A program made the position numbers and the translations under genes. This document shows positions 34,868-43,215 of a stretch of DNA of 64,000 bases, piece by piece. The stretch covers positions 2,962,001-3,026,000 of the forward strand of contig NZ_CP114905.1 in NCBI RefSeq assembly GCF_027497195.1, written 5' to 3'. The notes beneath the pieces were generated by a model. It was not told where the DNA came from. It made no database searches and worked only from the letters and a program-made list of their open reading frames with translations. How positions within the stretch are numbered: position 1 is the first letter of the stretch; every line of letters begins with the position of its first letter. Source of the stretch: Streptomyces sp. WMMC500. Lineage in GTDB: Bacteria; Actinomycetota; Actinomycetes; Streptomycetales; Streptomycetaceae.

Positions 34868-36483
34868 CGGGCACCCCCGTCGTGCGGGGAGGGCGGGGCC
34901 AGTGGTGGTGCGGTCATCTCGGTGTGCTCCTTGCGATGAGCTGAGGCTCGGGTGAGGGCGCGGCCGGCGAACGCCAGCAGCGCGAGCGCGGCTCCGCCGC
35001 AGGCGACCGCGGGCACGGCGGCCATGCGGAAACCTGCGGGGCCGGCGACCAGCAGCTCGACCGGACGGCCGAGCACGGCCAGCCCGGGAACCCGGGCGGC
35101 CAGGACCAGCAGCAGCGCCGTCACCTGCGCGGCGCAGGCGGCGGCGACGCCGTACGCGGCGGCCCGGGGGAAGCCGTGCACGGTGAGCAGCCGGGCGAGG
35201 AAGAGCAGGGCGCCGAGCGCGCAGGCGGCGGCAGGGGCGCAGGGTGCGCTGCCGGCGTCGGGCTGGTGCGCCGGGTCCGCGAGCCGCCCGACGACGGGTT
35301 CGGCACCCGCGGCGGCGAGCTGCAACGCGACGAGGACGGCCACCACGGCGACGACGGCGGCGGCGAGCGGCGGGCGGACCCGGGCGCGGAACTCGGCCAG
35401 GTCCCGGCTGTCCCGCAGGCTGCCGCGGGCCCGCGCGGCGAACCAGCGGGCGACGGCCGCGGCGGGCAGCACGGCGGCGGTGAGCCCGGCGAGGGCGGCG
35501 GCGGTGGCGTACGACACGACCGGCGCGCGCGAGACGCCGGTGGCGCCGCCGAGCAGCTCGCCGAGGAACCAGTCCCCGTACACCGCGTACGCCAGCAGCC
35601 ACCCCACGGCGAGCCCGGCCCCGGCGGGCAGCCCCGCCCCGACCCTGAGGGGCCCCCGCTGCAACCCGAGCACCAGCGCGACCACGGCCCAGGCGACGCC
35701 GGCGGCGGTCAGGGCGGCCTGCGCCCGGCCGGACAGCCCGGTGGCGGCGAGCACGAGCAGCCCGCCGCCGAGCGGCGTCAGGTGGGCGAGCGGGGCGAGC
35801 GGCGTACGGGGCCGGGGGCCGCCCGGCGGCGGGGGCCCGGCGCCCGGCCCGCGGGTCCGTGCGTACATCTCCTCGGCGAGCGAGAACACGTCCCGGTGCC
35901 GATACCGCACGGCCGTCCGGTCGGTGACGCCGTGCGCCTCCAGCCCGGCGGCGATCTCCAGCGGATCGACGGCCCGCCGGCACAGCTCCCGGTGCCGGTA
36001 CATGATCCCGCGCACGGGATCGGCGAACCCGCGCCGGGGGCGGCCGGCCGCCGCCGGAGGGCGCGCCGGCGCGGACCCGCCGACGGCGGGGGGCGTCGGC
36101 TCCGCCGCGGGGGGCGGGGAAGTGGAGTCGGGCTCAGCGGCGGCTGAGGAGCGGGCGCGCGGCGAAGCCGCCGCGCCATCGCCCGCGGACCCCGTGTCGA
36201 CGGACGGGTCGACAGCTCGCTCCGGCGCAGCCGGAGTAGCCGCCGACCGGGCGGCCGGGTCCGGCGGCGTTCCGGCAGCGCCTCCCGCGCCCCGCCGCAG
36301 AGCCGCGCCGGCGGCAGGCCGCGGGTGGAGGGACGTTACGGCAACGGGGGCCGGGCGGGGGCCGAAGGCTTCGTCCAGGGCCTCCGCCAGGTCCTCCGCC
36401 GGTGTCGCCGGGGACGGCTCGTGCGTGTCCGGCCCGGGTGGCCGCGTCCGCGGCTCCGGGTTCGCTCTCGGGACCTCCGTCAT
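34864..36483 (-). CDS. Multi-pass membrane protein of the polysaccharide operon
   Basis: The 539-residue protein has a disordered Pro/Ala/Glu-rich N-terminus of about 150 residues, a short conserved-looking segment (VRGIMYRHRELCRRAVDPLE, then AVRYRHRDVFSLAEEMYAR), then about eight hydrophobic helices between 230 and 520. I do not recognise a named family; the place in the operon suggests an export or polymerase partner, as PelG is for PelF, but the helix count is below the usual 12. Start ATG 36483 and stop 34864 both overlap neighbours as ATGA, so translation is coupled along the operon. Confidence 0.8.
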   Translation of the reverse strand: MTEVPRANPEPRTRPPGPDTHEPSPATPAEDLAEALDEAFGPRPAPVAVTSLHPRPAAGAALRRGAGGAAGTPPDPAARSAATPAAPERAVDPSVDTGSAGDGAAASPRARSSAAAEPDSTSPPPAAEPTPPAVGGSAPARPPAAAGRPRRGFADPVRGIMYRHRELCRRAVDPLEIAAGLEAHGVTDRTAVRYRHRDVFSLAEEMYARTRGPGAGPPPPGGPRPRTPLAPLAHLTPLGGGLLVLAATGLSGRAQAALTAAGVAWAVVALVLGLQRGPLRVGAGLPAGAGLAVGWLLAYAVYGDWFLGELLGGATGVSRAPVVSYATAAALAGLTAAVLPAAAVARWFAARARGSLRDSRDLAEFRARVRPPLAAAVVAVVAVLVALQLAAAGAEPVVGRLADPAHQPDAGSAPCAPAAACALGALLFLARLLTVHGFPRAAAYGVAAACAAQVTALLLVLAARVPGLAVLGRPVELLVAGPAGFRMAAVPAVACGGAALALLAFAGRALTRASAHRKEHTEMTAPPLAPPSPHDGGAR

Positions 36484-38117
36484 CTGTCCGCCCCCTCAAG
36501 AACGGGGCGGACGCCCGCCGCCGGCGCAGCCGCCAGGTGTGCCTCCGGGGGGAGCGCGAAGGGGTGCGGGGCGGCGGTCGCCGCCGCTGGGGAAGGGCTG
36601 CGGGAGGCCAGCTCCAGGTAGATGCGCCCGAAGGCCGCCACGTTCTGCTCCGCCGTGAACAGCTCCACCGCCCGTGCCCGCGCCGCCGCGCCCAGCCGCG
36701 CCCGGCGCGCCGGGTCGCGGAGCAGCGCCAGGCAGGCATCCGCCAGCGCCCGCGGGTTCCGGGGCGGGACGACCAGGCCCGTGCCGCCGATAACCTCCCG
36801 TACCGCGCCGACGTCCGTCGACACCGTCGCCCGGCCGCAGAACATCGCCTCCACCAGGCCCACCGGGAAGCCCACCACGACGCTGGAGAGCACGGCGACC
36901 CCGCCCGTCGCGTACGCCGCCGCCCTGTCCGGCAGGGCAGGGTCGCCGATCTCCTCGAACGACACCGGGCTCGCGCCCACCGCGTGCGCGTCCACGGCCC
37001 CGTCAGGGAAGAGCCGGGCGGCCAGCGCGCGGCAGTGGTCGCGGTAGCCCGCGTGGGCGGCGGCCGGGGGCTCCGTCTCCACCACGACGAGGCGGGCGGC
37101 CGGCTCCTCCCTGCGGATCTCCGCGAACGCGTGCAGCAGGGCGACGAGGTCGCGGGCGGGTTCGATCCGGCCGGCCCAGACCAGCGTCCTGCGGTCCTCG
37201 CCGGCCACCGGCGCGTCGCCGACCTCCGCGAACCGCGCCGCGTCCATGCCCGGGTACACCGTCCGCAGCCTGCGCCCCTCCGCGCCCAGGCGCAGCGCCC
37301 AGCGCCGCGCGTGCGCGTTGCCCGGGGTGACGAGAGCCGCCTTGCCGTACGCCTCCGCCGCCAGCCGGCGGTGGAAGGCCGCCAGCAGCGCCCGTACGGC
37401 CACGGACCCGCCGGCGTGCGCCCCCCGGCCGCCCTCCAGGTAGTGCCGTCGCAGCCGCACCCCGTACTCCGTCACCAGCAGCGGCGTGCCGAAGAACCGC
37501 CGCGCGAGCAGTCCCGGCAGCACCGCGGGACCGCCGGACAGCGCGTGGCACAGGCCGACCCCGGCCAGCCCGGCGTCCGGCCCGTACCACCCCGCCGCCA
37601 ACGGCCGCAGCTCCCGGTCCAGACGCGCCGCCACCGCGAGCAGCTCCGCGACGCGCGCGCCCCGCACCACCGGGGACGCGCCCGGCGCCCGGCACGCCCG
37701 CTCCAGGATCCGCACCGCCTGCTCCGCGCGCAGCGCGCGCCCCGGCCCGCCCGCGTCCCTGGCCAGCTCCGCGAGCCCGTACAGCCCGGAAGCGAAACGG
37801 TCCTGCCCGGACTCCGCCCCGGCCCCGCCGGCCGCCAGCGCGCCCGCCAACTCCGCGAAGTGCTCGGCGAATCGGCGCCGGCCGGCGCGCCCGTAGCGGC
37901 GTTCGCCCGGCGCCGGGCGGCCCAGCGGCGCGACGTGCACCGCGCGTACCTGCGGCGGCAGCGGCACGAGGTCCGCCGCCTCCTGTGCCGCATCCACGGC
38001 AAACGCGAAGACGTCGAACTCATGGTGCGCAAGACCGCGTACGAGCCGGTCGCACCACCCCGGCGACTCGCCCGCGGCAAACGGGAACCCGCCCTCCGCG
38101 AGAAGGCCGATGCGCAA
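36480..38117 (-). CDS. PelF-like GT4 glycosyltransferase (DUF3492-type N-terminus)
   Basis: The 545-residue GT-B glycosyltransferase begins RIGLLAEGGFPFAAGE and SPGWCDRLVRGLAHHEFDV, matching the DUF3492 N-terminal domain found in PelF-type enzymes. The C-terminal half has LVWAGRIEPARDLVALLHAF, then GFPVGLVEAMFCGRATVSTD, the EX7E-type donor site of GT4. PelF uses UDP-GalNAc to build a cationic exopolysaccharide; the donor here is unknown. The TTG at 38117 is preferred because GGGGGTG lies six bases upstream and relatives start at this point; a GTG at 38126 or 38210 is possible. First gene of a four-gene operon. Confidence 0.85.
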   Translation of the reverse strand: MRIGLLAEGGFPFAAGESPGWCDRLVRGLAHHEFDVFAFAVDAAQEAADLVPLPPQVRAVHVAPLGRPAPGERRYGRAGRRRFAEHFAELAGALAAGGAGAESGQDRFASGLYGLAELARDAGGPGRALRAEQAVRILERACRAPGASPVVRGARVAELLAVAARLDRELRPLAAGWYGPDAGLAGVGLCHALSGGPAVLPGLLARRFFGTPLLVTEYGVRLRRHYLEGGRGAHAGGSVAVRALLAAFHRRLAAEAYGKAALVTPGNAHARRWALRLGAEGRRLRTVYPGMDAARFAEVGDAPVAGEDRRTLVWAGRIEPARDLVALLHAFAEIRREEPAARLVVVETEPPAAAHAGYRDHCRALAARLFPDGAVDAHAVGASPVSFEEIGDPALPDRAAAYATGGVAVLSSVVVGFPVGLVEAMFCGRATVSTDVGAVREVIGGTGLVVPPRNPRALADACLALLRDPARRARLGAAARARAVELFTAEQNVAAFGRIYLELASRSPSPAAATAAPHPFALPPEAHLAAAPAAGVRPVLEGADR

Positions 38118-38220
38118 CGAGAACACCCCCGAGAATGCTGTGGCTCCATCCGGTGGGAGGACGGTACGCACGCGCGGGGCCGTGCGATGGACGGTTGTCC
38201 GTCGCGCCACCGGAAGGGGT

Positions 38221-38238
38221 GAATACCCGTGACTATTC
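38221..38238. promoter_or_regulatory. Inverted repeat GAATA-N8-TATTC upstream of the polysaccharide operon
   Basis: A 5-bp perfect inverted repeat, AT-rich against the background, sits 104 bases before the glycosyltransferase start, just after the DUF3152 gene stop. It could be an operator or part of a promoter. Confidence 0.35.
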
Positions 38239-38267
38239 GGGGTCTGGGGCGTTTTGCCCTGCCACCG

Positions 38268-40061
38268 TCAGCCGCGCGGGAACGGCCAGGGGTTGGGCCT
38301 GCAGGTGGCGCCGTCCGTCGACAGGTACTTCGTCTGCTGCATCATCACCGGCGCGAGCGCGCCGTCCCGCTCGCACCCGACGTGCCCGTGCCCGAGCCGG
38401 TGGCCGACCTCGTGGTTGATGAGCATCTGCCGGTAGGCGTGGATGTCGTCGCCGTAGGTCTTCGAACCCTGCGCCCACCGGAAGGCGTTGATCATCACGC
38501 GCTCGGTGGCGGCGGAGTCGCAGGACACGTCCTCGTCGCCGGTGTCGAGACCCGACTTGGCGCACCACTCGTCCGTGGTACCCGGGCTGGCCAGAGTGAT
38601 GACGAACACCGACTCCTCGCCGGGCCCCACCCGCTCGAAGGTGCGGTCGCCCTGCCCGCCCCAACTGCGCTTGTCGTTGAGCGTCTTGTGCACGGCGGAC
38701 GCGAACAGCTCGCCGTCGAGCGGCAGTCCGTCCTCGACGTCCACGCGGTACGCGACGACCTCGCCGCGGCCGGGCGCCTTGTCGCTCCCGGGGACCGCGG
38801 TGAGCTTGCCGGAGCCGGTGAGGTTGCGGCTGAGGGGGTACGTGGCCGCCATCTTCTCGGTGTACGTGGCGGGGACGGCCCGCGCGTCCTCGTCGGGCGC
38901 CGAGCCGCCTTTGCCGGCCGGGCCCGCGCGGTCGCCGGAGCGGGAGGCGGCGTCGTCGGCGGCGTCACGCTGCTTGCGCGCGTCGGCGGCCGCGGCGTCG
39001 GCGCGCTTGGCGCGGCCGTCGGAGACCTGGCCGGCGATGGCGGCGGCGAGCGCGCACGTCACCACGGCGGCGGCGACGCCGGTGGCGACCCGGGCGCGGT
39101 TGGCCGCGCGCCGCCGCGGGCGGCGGTGGCCGCCGCCGGTGGACTGCAGGGCGGCGGCGAACTCGTCGGGCGGCCCGTCGCCGTCGTCGCCCGGCGGCCG
39201 GCCGCGGTCGTCGCCCGCGGGAGCCGGCCCCGGCACGTCGCCGGGGCGCGCGGCGGGCTCGGCGGTGCGGCCGGGCCCGGGCCCGTCGAAGGCGTCGAGG
39301 TAGTCCTGTCGTACGGGCGTGGGCGTGGCGGCGACGGTGGCGGCGCCGAGGCCGCGGCCGGGCTGCTCGTACGGCGGCGCGCCCCAGCCGCCGCCCGGCT
39401 CCCGGTGCTCGGGGTGGCCGAGGGGGTGCTCGCCGGTGTCGTCCATGGGCGCGTGCGTGCCGGGAGGGCGGGGGCCGCGGGGCGCGCGGGGCATGCCGTG
39501 CGCGGGCGGCGCCCCGGGCGCGGTGACGCGCCGCATCCCGCCGGTGTCGCCGACCCGCGGCACGGCGCCCGTGTCCCCGACCGGCCGCATCGACCCGGTG
39601 TCGGTGACCCGCGGCAGCGGTCCGGTCCCGCCGGCCCGGGGCACCGGACCCGTTCCGGAGACCCGGGGGATGGACCCCGTCCCGGAGACCCGCGGGATCG
39701 GCCCCGTCCCGGAGACCCGCGGCACCGGACCCGTGTCGCCGAACCGCGGCATCGGGCCCGTGCCCATGACCGTCCGGCCGGTGCCCGGCCCCGGCCCGCC
39801 CCCGGGCACCCGGGGCACCGGGCCCGTGTCCGTCACTCGCGGGATCGGACCCGTGTCCGTCACCCGCGGCACCGGGCCCGTGTCCGTCACCCGCGGGATC
39901 GGGCCCGTGTCGCTGATCCGCGGGATCGGCCCGGTGTCGCCCCGCCGCGGCAGCGGCGGACGCGCGCCTGACCCGGGTCCGGACCCGGACCCGGGTGCGG
40001 ATCCGCCACCGCCGTCCCGCGCCTGCTTCTTGCCCCTGCCGGCCGCGCTGTGCCTGCCCAC
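38268..40061 (-). CDS. DUF3152 membrane-anchored protein with repeat-rich cytoplasmic tail
   Basis: The 597-residue type II membrane protein has a disordered N-terminal half containing 14 repeats of a 9-residue unit (consensus VTDTGPIPR), one membrane helix near 317-339 (VATGVAAAVVTCALAAAIAG), a coiled Ala/Asp/Arg segment, and a C-terminal DUF3152 domain. That domain ends with NHEVGHRLGHGHVGC near residue 550, an HExxH-like zinc site of a metzincin-type protease, so an extracellular peptidase role is plausible. GTG 40061 lies nine bases after the hydrolase stop, with GGGAG inside the hydrolase end. The same gene neighbours moeZ in mycobacteria. Confidence 0.88.
   Translation of the reverse strand: MGRHSAAGRGKKQARDGGGGSAPGSGSGPGSGARPPLPRRGDTGPIPRISDTGPIPRVTDTGPVPRVTDTGPIPRVTDTGPVPRVPGGGPGPGTGRTVMGTGPMPRFGDTGPVPRVSGTGPIPRVSGTGSIPRVSGTGPVPRAGGTGPLPRVTDTGSMRPVGDTGAVPRVGDTGGMRRVTAPGAPPAHGMPRAPRGPRPPGTHAPMDDTGEHPLGHPEHREPGGGWGAPPYEQPGRGLGAATVAATPTPVRQDYLDAFDGPGPGRTAEPAARPGDVPGPAPAGDDRGRPPGDDGDGPPDEFAAALQSTGGGHRRPRRRAANRARVATGVAAAVVTCALAAAIAGQVSDGRAKRADAAAADARKQRDAADDAASRSGDRAGPAGKGGSAPDEDARAVPATYTEKMAATYPLSRNLTGSGKLTAVPGSDKAPGRGEVVAYRVDVEDGLPLDGELFASAVHKTLNDKRSWGGQGDRTFERVGPGEESVFVITLASPGTTDEWCAKSGLDTGDEDVSCDSAATERVMINAFRWAQGSKTYGDDIHAYRQMLINHEVGHRLGHGHVGCERDGALAPVMMQQTKYLSTDGATCRPNPWPFPRG
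39529..39944 (-). repeat. Coding repeat tract: 14 units of a 27-bp/9-residue repeat
   Basis: Units read (V/I)(T/S/G)(D/G)TGP(I/V/M/L)PR; five near-identical units come first, then a Gly/Pro spacer, then nine more divergent ones. DNA copies share long identical blocks such as GACACGGGCCCG, so copy number could vary between strains. Confidence 0.85.
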
Positions 40062-40069
40062 CGTGTGTG

Positions 40070-41077
40070 TCAGCTCCCGCCGGGGCTCGCGTCGGCAGCC
40101 CCTGTCTCGTACTCGTCCAACAGCTCGGTGAACGCTCTGGCCACCACTTCCGGGTACTCCATCATGGCCACGTGCCCCGCCGCCGGCAGGGCCAGCAGCC
40201 GCGAGTTGCGGAACGCGGTCTTCGCCCGCCGCGCCATCCTGAACGATACGAGTTGGTCGCGACCGCCGTAGACGAGCAGCGTAGGCGCCAGCACCCGCTC
40301 GGCAAGCCGCCACAGGGAATGCTGCCCGCCCAGCGCGTACGCGCCGACGACCCCGCGCGCTGACCGCTCCAGGGCGTCCCAGTGGTACGGCAGCCGCATC
40401 CGCCTGGCGTACTCGCGCGCGTGCTCGGCGAAGCCCTCCGGGCTGACCCGGGCCGGGTCGCCGTAGCAGAGGCCCAGTACGGCGCGGGTGCGCTGCTCCG
40501 CGGTCCAGTCCCGGGTAAGCCGCTTGAAGAGCGCGGTGACGCCGGGCACGGCAAGCAGCGCGGTGGGCACCGCGGAGCGCTGCGGGGGCAGTTCGGGCAG
40601 CGCCGGGGAGACGAGGGTGAGGGTGCGCACCAGGTCGGGACGGAGTGCCGCGACGCGGGTGACGATGGTGCCGCCCAGCGAGTTGCCGAAGAGGTGTACG
40701 GGGCCGCGGTCGCCGGCGTCGAGGTAGCGGATGACGGCGCGGGCGTGGCCGGAGAGCGAGTAGTCGCCGTCGTCGGGGGGCGGGGAGTCGCCGAAGCCGG
40801 GGAGGTCGACGGCGTCGGCCGCGACGCGGTCGGCGAGCAGGGGGCCGAGGCCGGTCCAGTTCAGCGAGGAGCCGCCGAGCCCGTGGACGTACACCGCGGG
40901 CGGCAGTCCCGCGCGGGCCGGCGGGTGGCCGCGGACGGCGAGCGTGAGTCCGGGGAGCGTCACCTGCCGTCGCGCGACACCGTCCCCGCCTGCGGCGGGA
41001 GGGGGCGGCGCGGTCCCGGGCGGGGCTTCCGCCGGGGGTGCTGCGTCGCCCGCCAGCGAGGGCTCTGTCGACGGCAT
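40070..41077 (-). CDS. Alpha/beta-fold hydrolase
   Basis: The 335-residue protein has the fold's HGLGGSSLNW oxyanion region near residue 70, nucleophile GNSLGG near 132, Asp in VYGGRDQLVS near 270 and His in AAGHVAMME near 300. The first 40 residues are Pro/Ala-rich. No signal peptide is seen. The substrate is unknown. ATG 41077 lacks a ribosome site but is the first transcribed base if the promoter at 41084-41112 is used. The DUF3152 gene follows after nine bases. Confidence 0.9.
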   Translation of the reverse strand: MPSTEPSLAGDAAPPAEAPPGTAPPPPAAGGDGVARRQVTLPGLTLAVRGHPPARAGLPPAVYVHGLGGSSLNWTGLGPLLADRVAADAVDLPGFGDSPPPDDGDYSLSGHARAVIRYLDAGDRGPVHLFGNSLGGTIVTRVAALRPDLVRTLTLVSPALPELPPQRSAVPTALLAVPGVTALFKRLTRDWTAEQRTRAVLGLCYGDPARVSPEGFAEHAREYARRMRLPYHWDALERSARGVVGAYALGGQHSLWRLAERVLAPTLLVYGGRDQLVSFRMARRAKTAFRNSRLLALPAAGHVAMMEYPEVVARAFTELLDEYETGAADASPGGS

Positions 41078-41083
41078 GGGGCA

Positions 41084-41112
41084 ATGTTACGAGACAGTCA
41101 CGCTGTGGTTCA
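41084..41112 (-). promoter_or_regulatory. Promoter of the hydrolase-DUF3152 pair, probably leaderless
   Basis: TGAACC (41112-41107) and TAACAT (41089-41084) are 17 bases apart; the ATG at 41077 is six bases from the -10, so the transcript would begin at the start codon. Confidence 0.6.
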
Positions 41113-41236
41113 TGTGTTCGCGCTCACAAGCCGCCTCGCGGCTGAAAGAGCCCTCTTTTACGCTCGTATGGAGGACGTCGCCCGGAACTGTGCCCGAAGT
41201 CCGGGTGACGAACGACGCGCACAGGGAGGCGACGGC

Positions 41237-41488
41237 ATGGCGGCCGACCCGCAGGATTCGGACACCCACGACGAGCCCGCGCGCGGCAGGGGCCCGTCCC
41301 GTACGGCAGACCCCCCCGGCGGGCCTGACGCCGATACTCCGGAGGCCGACGCCGCGGAGCAGCGCGCGGAGGTGGAGCGGGGCGACGACAACGGCACACC
41401 CGGCGAGCGCCACGGCGACGAGGTGGACCCCGCGGACGCCGCCGACCAAGCCCGCGTCGTCGAAGAAGGCGAGGACGAATACCGGTGA
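41237..41488 (+). CDS. Small acidic hydrophilic protein
   Basis: ATG 41237 with GGGAGG seven bases upstream opens 83 codons. The product (MAADPQDSDTHDEPARGRG..., ending ARVVEEGEDEYR) is strongly acidic, has no Cys, Trp, or hydrophobic core and is predicted disordered. Codon use is GC3-rich, so it looks coding. No family is recognised. It is divergent from the hydrolase gene and 162 bases before the TetR gene. Confidence 0.65.
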   Translation: MAADPQDSDTHDEPARGRGPSRTADPPGGPDADTPEADAAEQRAEVERGDDNGTPGERHGDEVDPADAADQARVVEEGEDEYR

Positions 41489-41511
41489 CGTGCTCTGTAT
41501 TGCCCCGTTTC

Positions 41512-41526
41512 GCCCCGCGCCGGGGC
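41512..41526 (+). terminator. Weak hairpin after the acidic protein gene
   Basis: GCCCCG pairs with CGGGGC across a three-base loop, 23 bases after the stop, followed by GATGAAATTT. Confidence 0.4.
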
Positions 41527-41650
41527 CGATGAAATTTCGCGCAGCGACGGAGCGCCGGACGATTACCCGCACGTACGATGGCACCTGCGGTCGGCCCGCC
41601 GGACAGGCCCGGCGTCCCGGGGGCGATCACCTGAGGAACCAGGAGGCGCA

Positions 41651-42292
41651 GTGACAGCCATGGAGCAGGCCGAGACGCGTCCACGCAGTACGAGGCTTCC
41701 CCGCCGTGCGCGCCGCAACCAGCTCCTCGGCGCGGCCCAGGAAGTCTTCGTCGCCCAGGGGTACCACTCCGCCGCCATGGACGACATCGCGGACCGCGCG
41801 GGCGTCAGCAAGCCCGTGCTCTACCAGCACTTCCCCGGCAAGCTGGAGCTGTACCTCGCCCTGCTCGACCAGCACTGCGACGCGCTGCTCAAGGCGGTGC
41901 GCGCGGCGCTCGCGTCGACGTCGGACAACAAGCAGCGCGTCGCCGCCACGATGGACGCGTACTACGCCTTCGTCGAGGACGAGGGCGGCGCCTTCCGGCT
42001 GGTCTTCGAGTCCGACCTGACCAACGAGCCCGCGGTGCGCGAGCGCGTCGACAGGGTCAGCCTGGACTGCGCGCAGGCGGTCAGCGAGGTCATCGCGGAG
42101 GACACCGACCTGCCGGTCGAGCAGGCGATGCTGCTCGCGGTGGGGCTGTGCGGCATGGCGCAGATCACCGCGCGGTACTGGCTGGGCTCCGGCCGGTCCA
42201 TCCCGCGCGACGCCGCCGCCCGCCTGATCGCCTCGCTCTCGTGGCGCGGCATCGCCGGCTTCCCGATGCACGGGGGCCCGGACCAGCCGTAG
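41651..42292 (+). CDS. TetR/AcrR-family transcriptional regulator
   Basis: The 213-residue protein has an N-terminal TetR helix-turn-helix (AQEVFVAQGYHSAAMDDIAD, then AGVSKPVLYQHFPGKLELYL) at about residues 28-70 and an all-helical ligand domain after it. The ortholog position beside DUF3107 and a DEAD-box helicase is shared with mycobacteria (Rv3208-like). The ligand is unknown. GTG 41651 follows AGGAGG by four bases; ATG 41660 is an alternative. Confidence 0.93.
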   Translation: MTAMEQAETRPRSTRLPRRARRNQLLGAAQEVFVAQGYHSAAMDDIADRAGVSKPVLYQHFPGKLELYLALLDQHCDALLKAVRAALASTSDNKQRVAATMDAYYAFVEDEGGAFRLVFESDLTNEPAVRERVDRVSLDCAQAVSEVIAEDTDLPVEQAMLLAVGLCGMAQITARYWLGSGRSIPRDAAARLIASLSWRGIAGFPMHGGPDQP

Positions 42293-42408
42293 GCGGGGAC
42301 GCGCGCCGCCGCGCTGTTCGCTGCGGGCGTGCAGGCATCGGTCCCGCGGGGTGTGCACGCCGGGTTAGTGTGCACACGTACATCCAACTGACCGAAAGGG
42401 ATCAGGCC

Positions 42409-42636
42409 GTGGAGGTCAAGATCGGCGTGCAGCACGCCCCCCGCGAGATCAGCCTGGAGAGCGGGCAGTCCGTCGAAGAGATCGAGAGCGCGGTGGCGGA
42501 CGCGCTCGGCGGCAAGTCGGAGGTGCTGACCCTGGTCGACGACCGCGGCCGGAAGATCCTCGTGCCGTCGGGCCGCATCGCCTACGTGGAGATCGGCGCG
42601 CCCACCGCGCGCAAGGTGGGTTTCGGCGCCCTCTGA
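42409..42636 (+). CDS. DUF3107 protein
   Basis: The 75-residue protein (VEVKIGVQHAPREISLESGQ..., ending VGFGAL) is a member of the small actinobacterial DUF3107/TB9.4 family of unknown function. It is mixed alpha/beta with no Cys. GTG 42409 follows AAAGGGA at seven bases. A palindrome GTGTGCACAC with TTAGTGT before it at about 42365-42377 may be its promoter region. A terminator follows. Confidence 0.9.
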   Translation: MEVKIGVQHAPREISLESGQSVEEIESAVADALGGKSEVLTLVDDRGRKILVPSGRIAYVEIGAPTARKVGFGAL

Positions 42637-42666
42637 GGGCGGATTCCACCGCATTCGCAGCTCGTC

Positions 42667-42697
42667 CGGCCCCCCGGTGTCCGACTCCGGGGGGCCG
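42667..42697 (+). terminator. Terminator after the DUF3107 gene
   Basis: CGGCCCCCCGG (42667-42677) pairs with CCGGGGGGCCG (42687-42697); TCGTTT follows. Confidence 0.85.
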
Positions 42698-42781
42698 TCG
42701 TTTGCCCGCGGATCCATGCGGGTAGACCCGGAGCGTCCGATTCGCCCCAGCAGTGGGGGCCCAACGAAGGGCGGGCGCGAG

Positions 42782-43069
42782 ATGATCCTGACAGCCGTGT
42801 GTTCCGCAGTCATCGGCCTGGCGATTGCGCTGGCCGCGCTCTCCCGCTATCCGGATCGGTTCCGGCTCCGCAACCTCACGCTGGCCACCGGCCCCGGCGC
42901 CGCCGTGCTCGGCGCCGCCCTGGCCCACACGGTCCTGGGCGGGGGGAACCTGCCGATCGTCCTGCCGGTCGCCGGGGCCTTCGCGGCGGCGATGCTGTCG
43001 CTGCTGGTCAAGAACCCGGGGCGGAGCCGCCCGGCGAGGGCGTACCTGGCGGGCCGGCCGGTCCGCTGA
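42782..43069 (+). CDS. Small integral membrane protein
   Basis: The 95-residue protein has three hydrophobic helices: TAVCSAVIGLAIALAAL, LATGPGAAVLGAALAHTVLG and LPIVLPVAGAFAAAMLSLL, with a basic C-terminus. ATG 42782 has AAGGGCGGG upstream, somewhat far. No family is recognised. It stands alone on the plus strand between the DUF3107 terminator and a convergent gene. The following 146 bases hold only GC-rich ACGTACGG-like short repeats. Confidence 0.7.
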   Translation: MILTAVCSAVIGLAIALAALSRYPDRFRLRNLTLATGPGAAVLGAALAHTVLGGGNLPIVLPVAGAFAAAMLSLLVKNPGRSRPARAYLAGRPVR

Positions 43070-43215
43070 GCGGCCCGCGGCCGAGCCGGGGACGGTACGG
43101 ACCGCGGGTGTACGGGCCGCAGACGTACGGCCACAGACGTACGGACCGCGGCCGGACGAATCCGCAGACCCGGCGAAGACGCACACGCGCCCGGGCCCGC
43201 CGCCCGGGCGCCGCG

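Noticed and set aside
39529..39944. CRISPR-like periodic repeat in the DUF3152 gene
   Set aside because: The 27-base period stays in frame and encodes a regular peptide repeat.
41087..41584. 165-codon minus-strand open frame across the small acidic protein gene
   Set aside because: The plus-strand 83-codon gene has a perfect ribosome site and coding-like third positions; the minus frame lacks a start signal.
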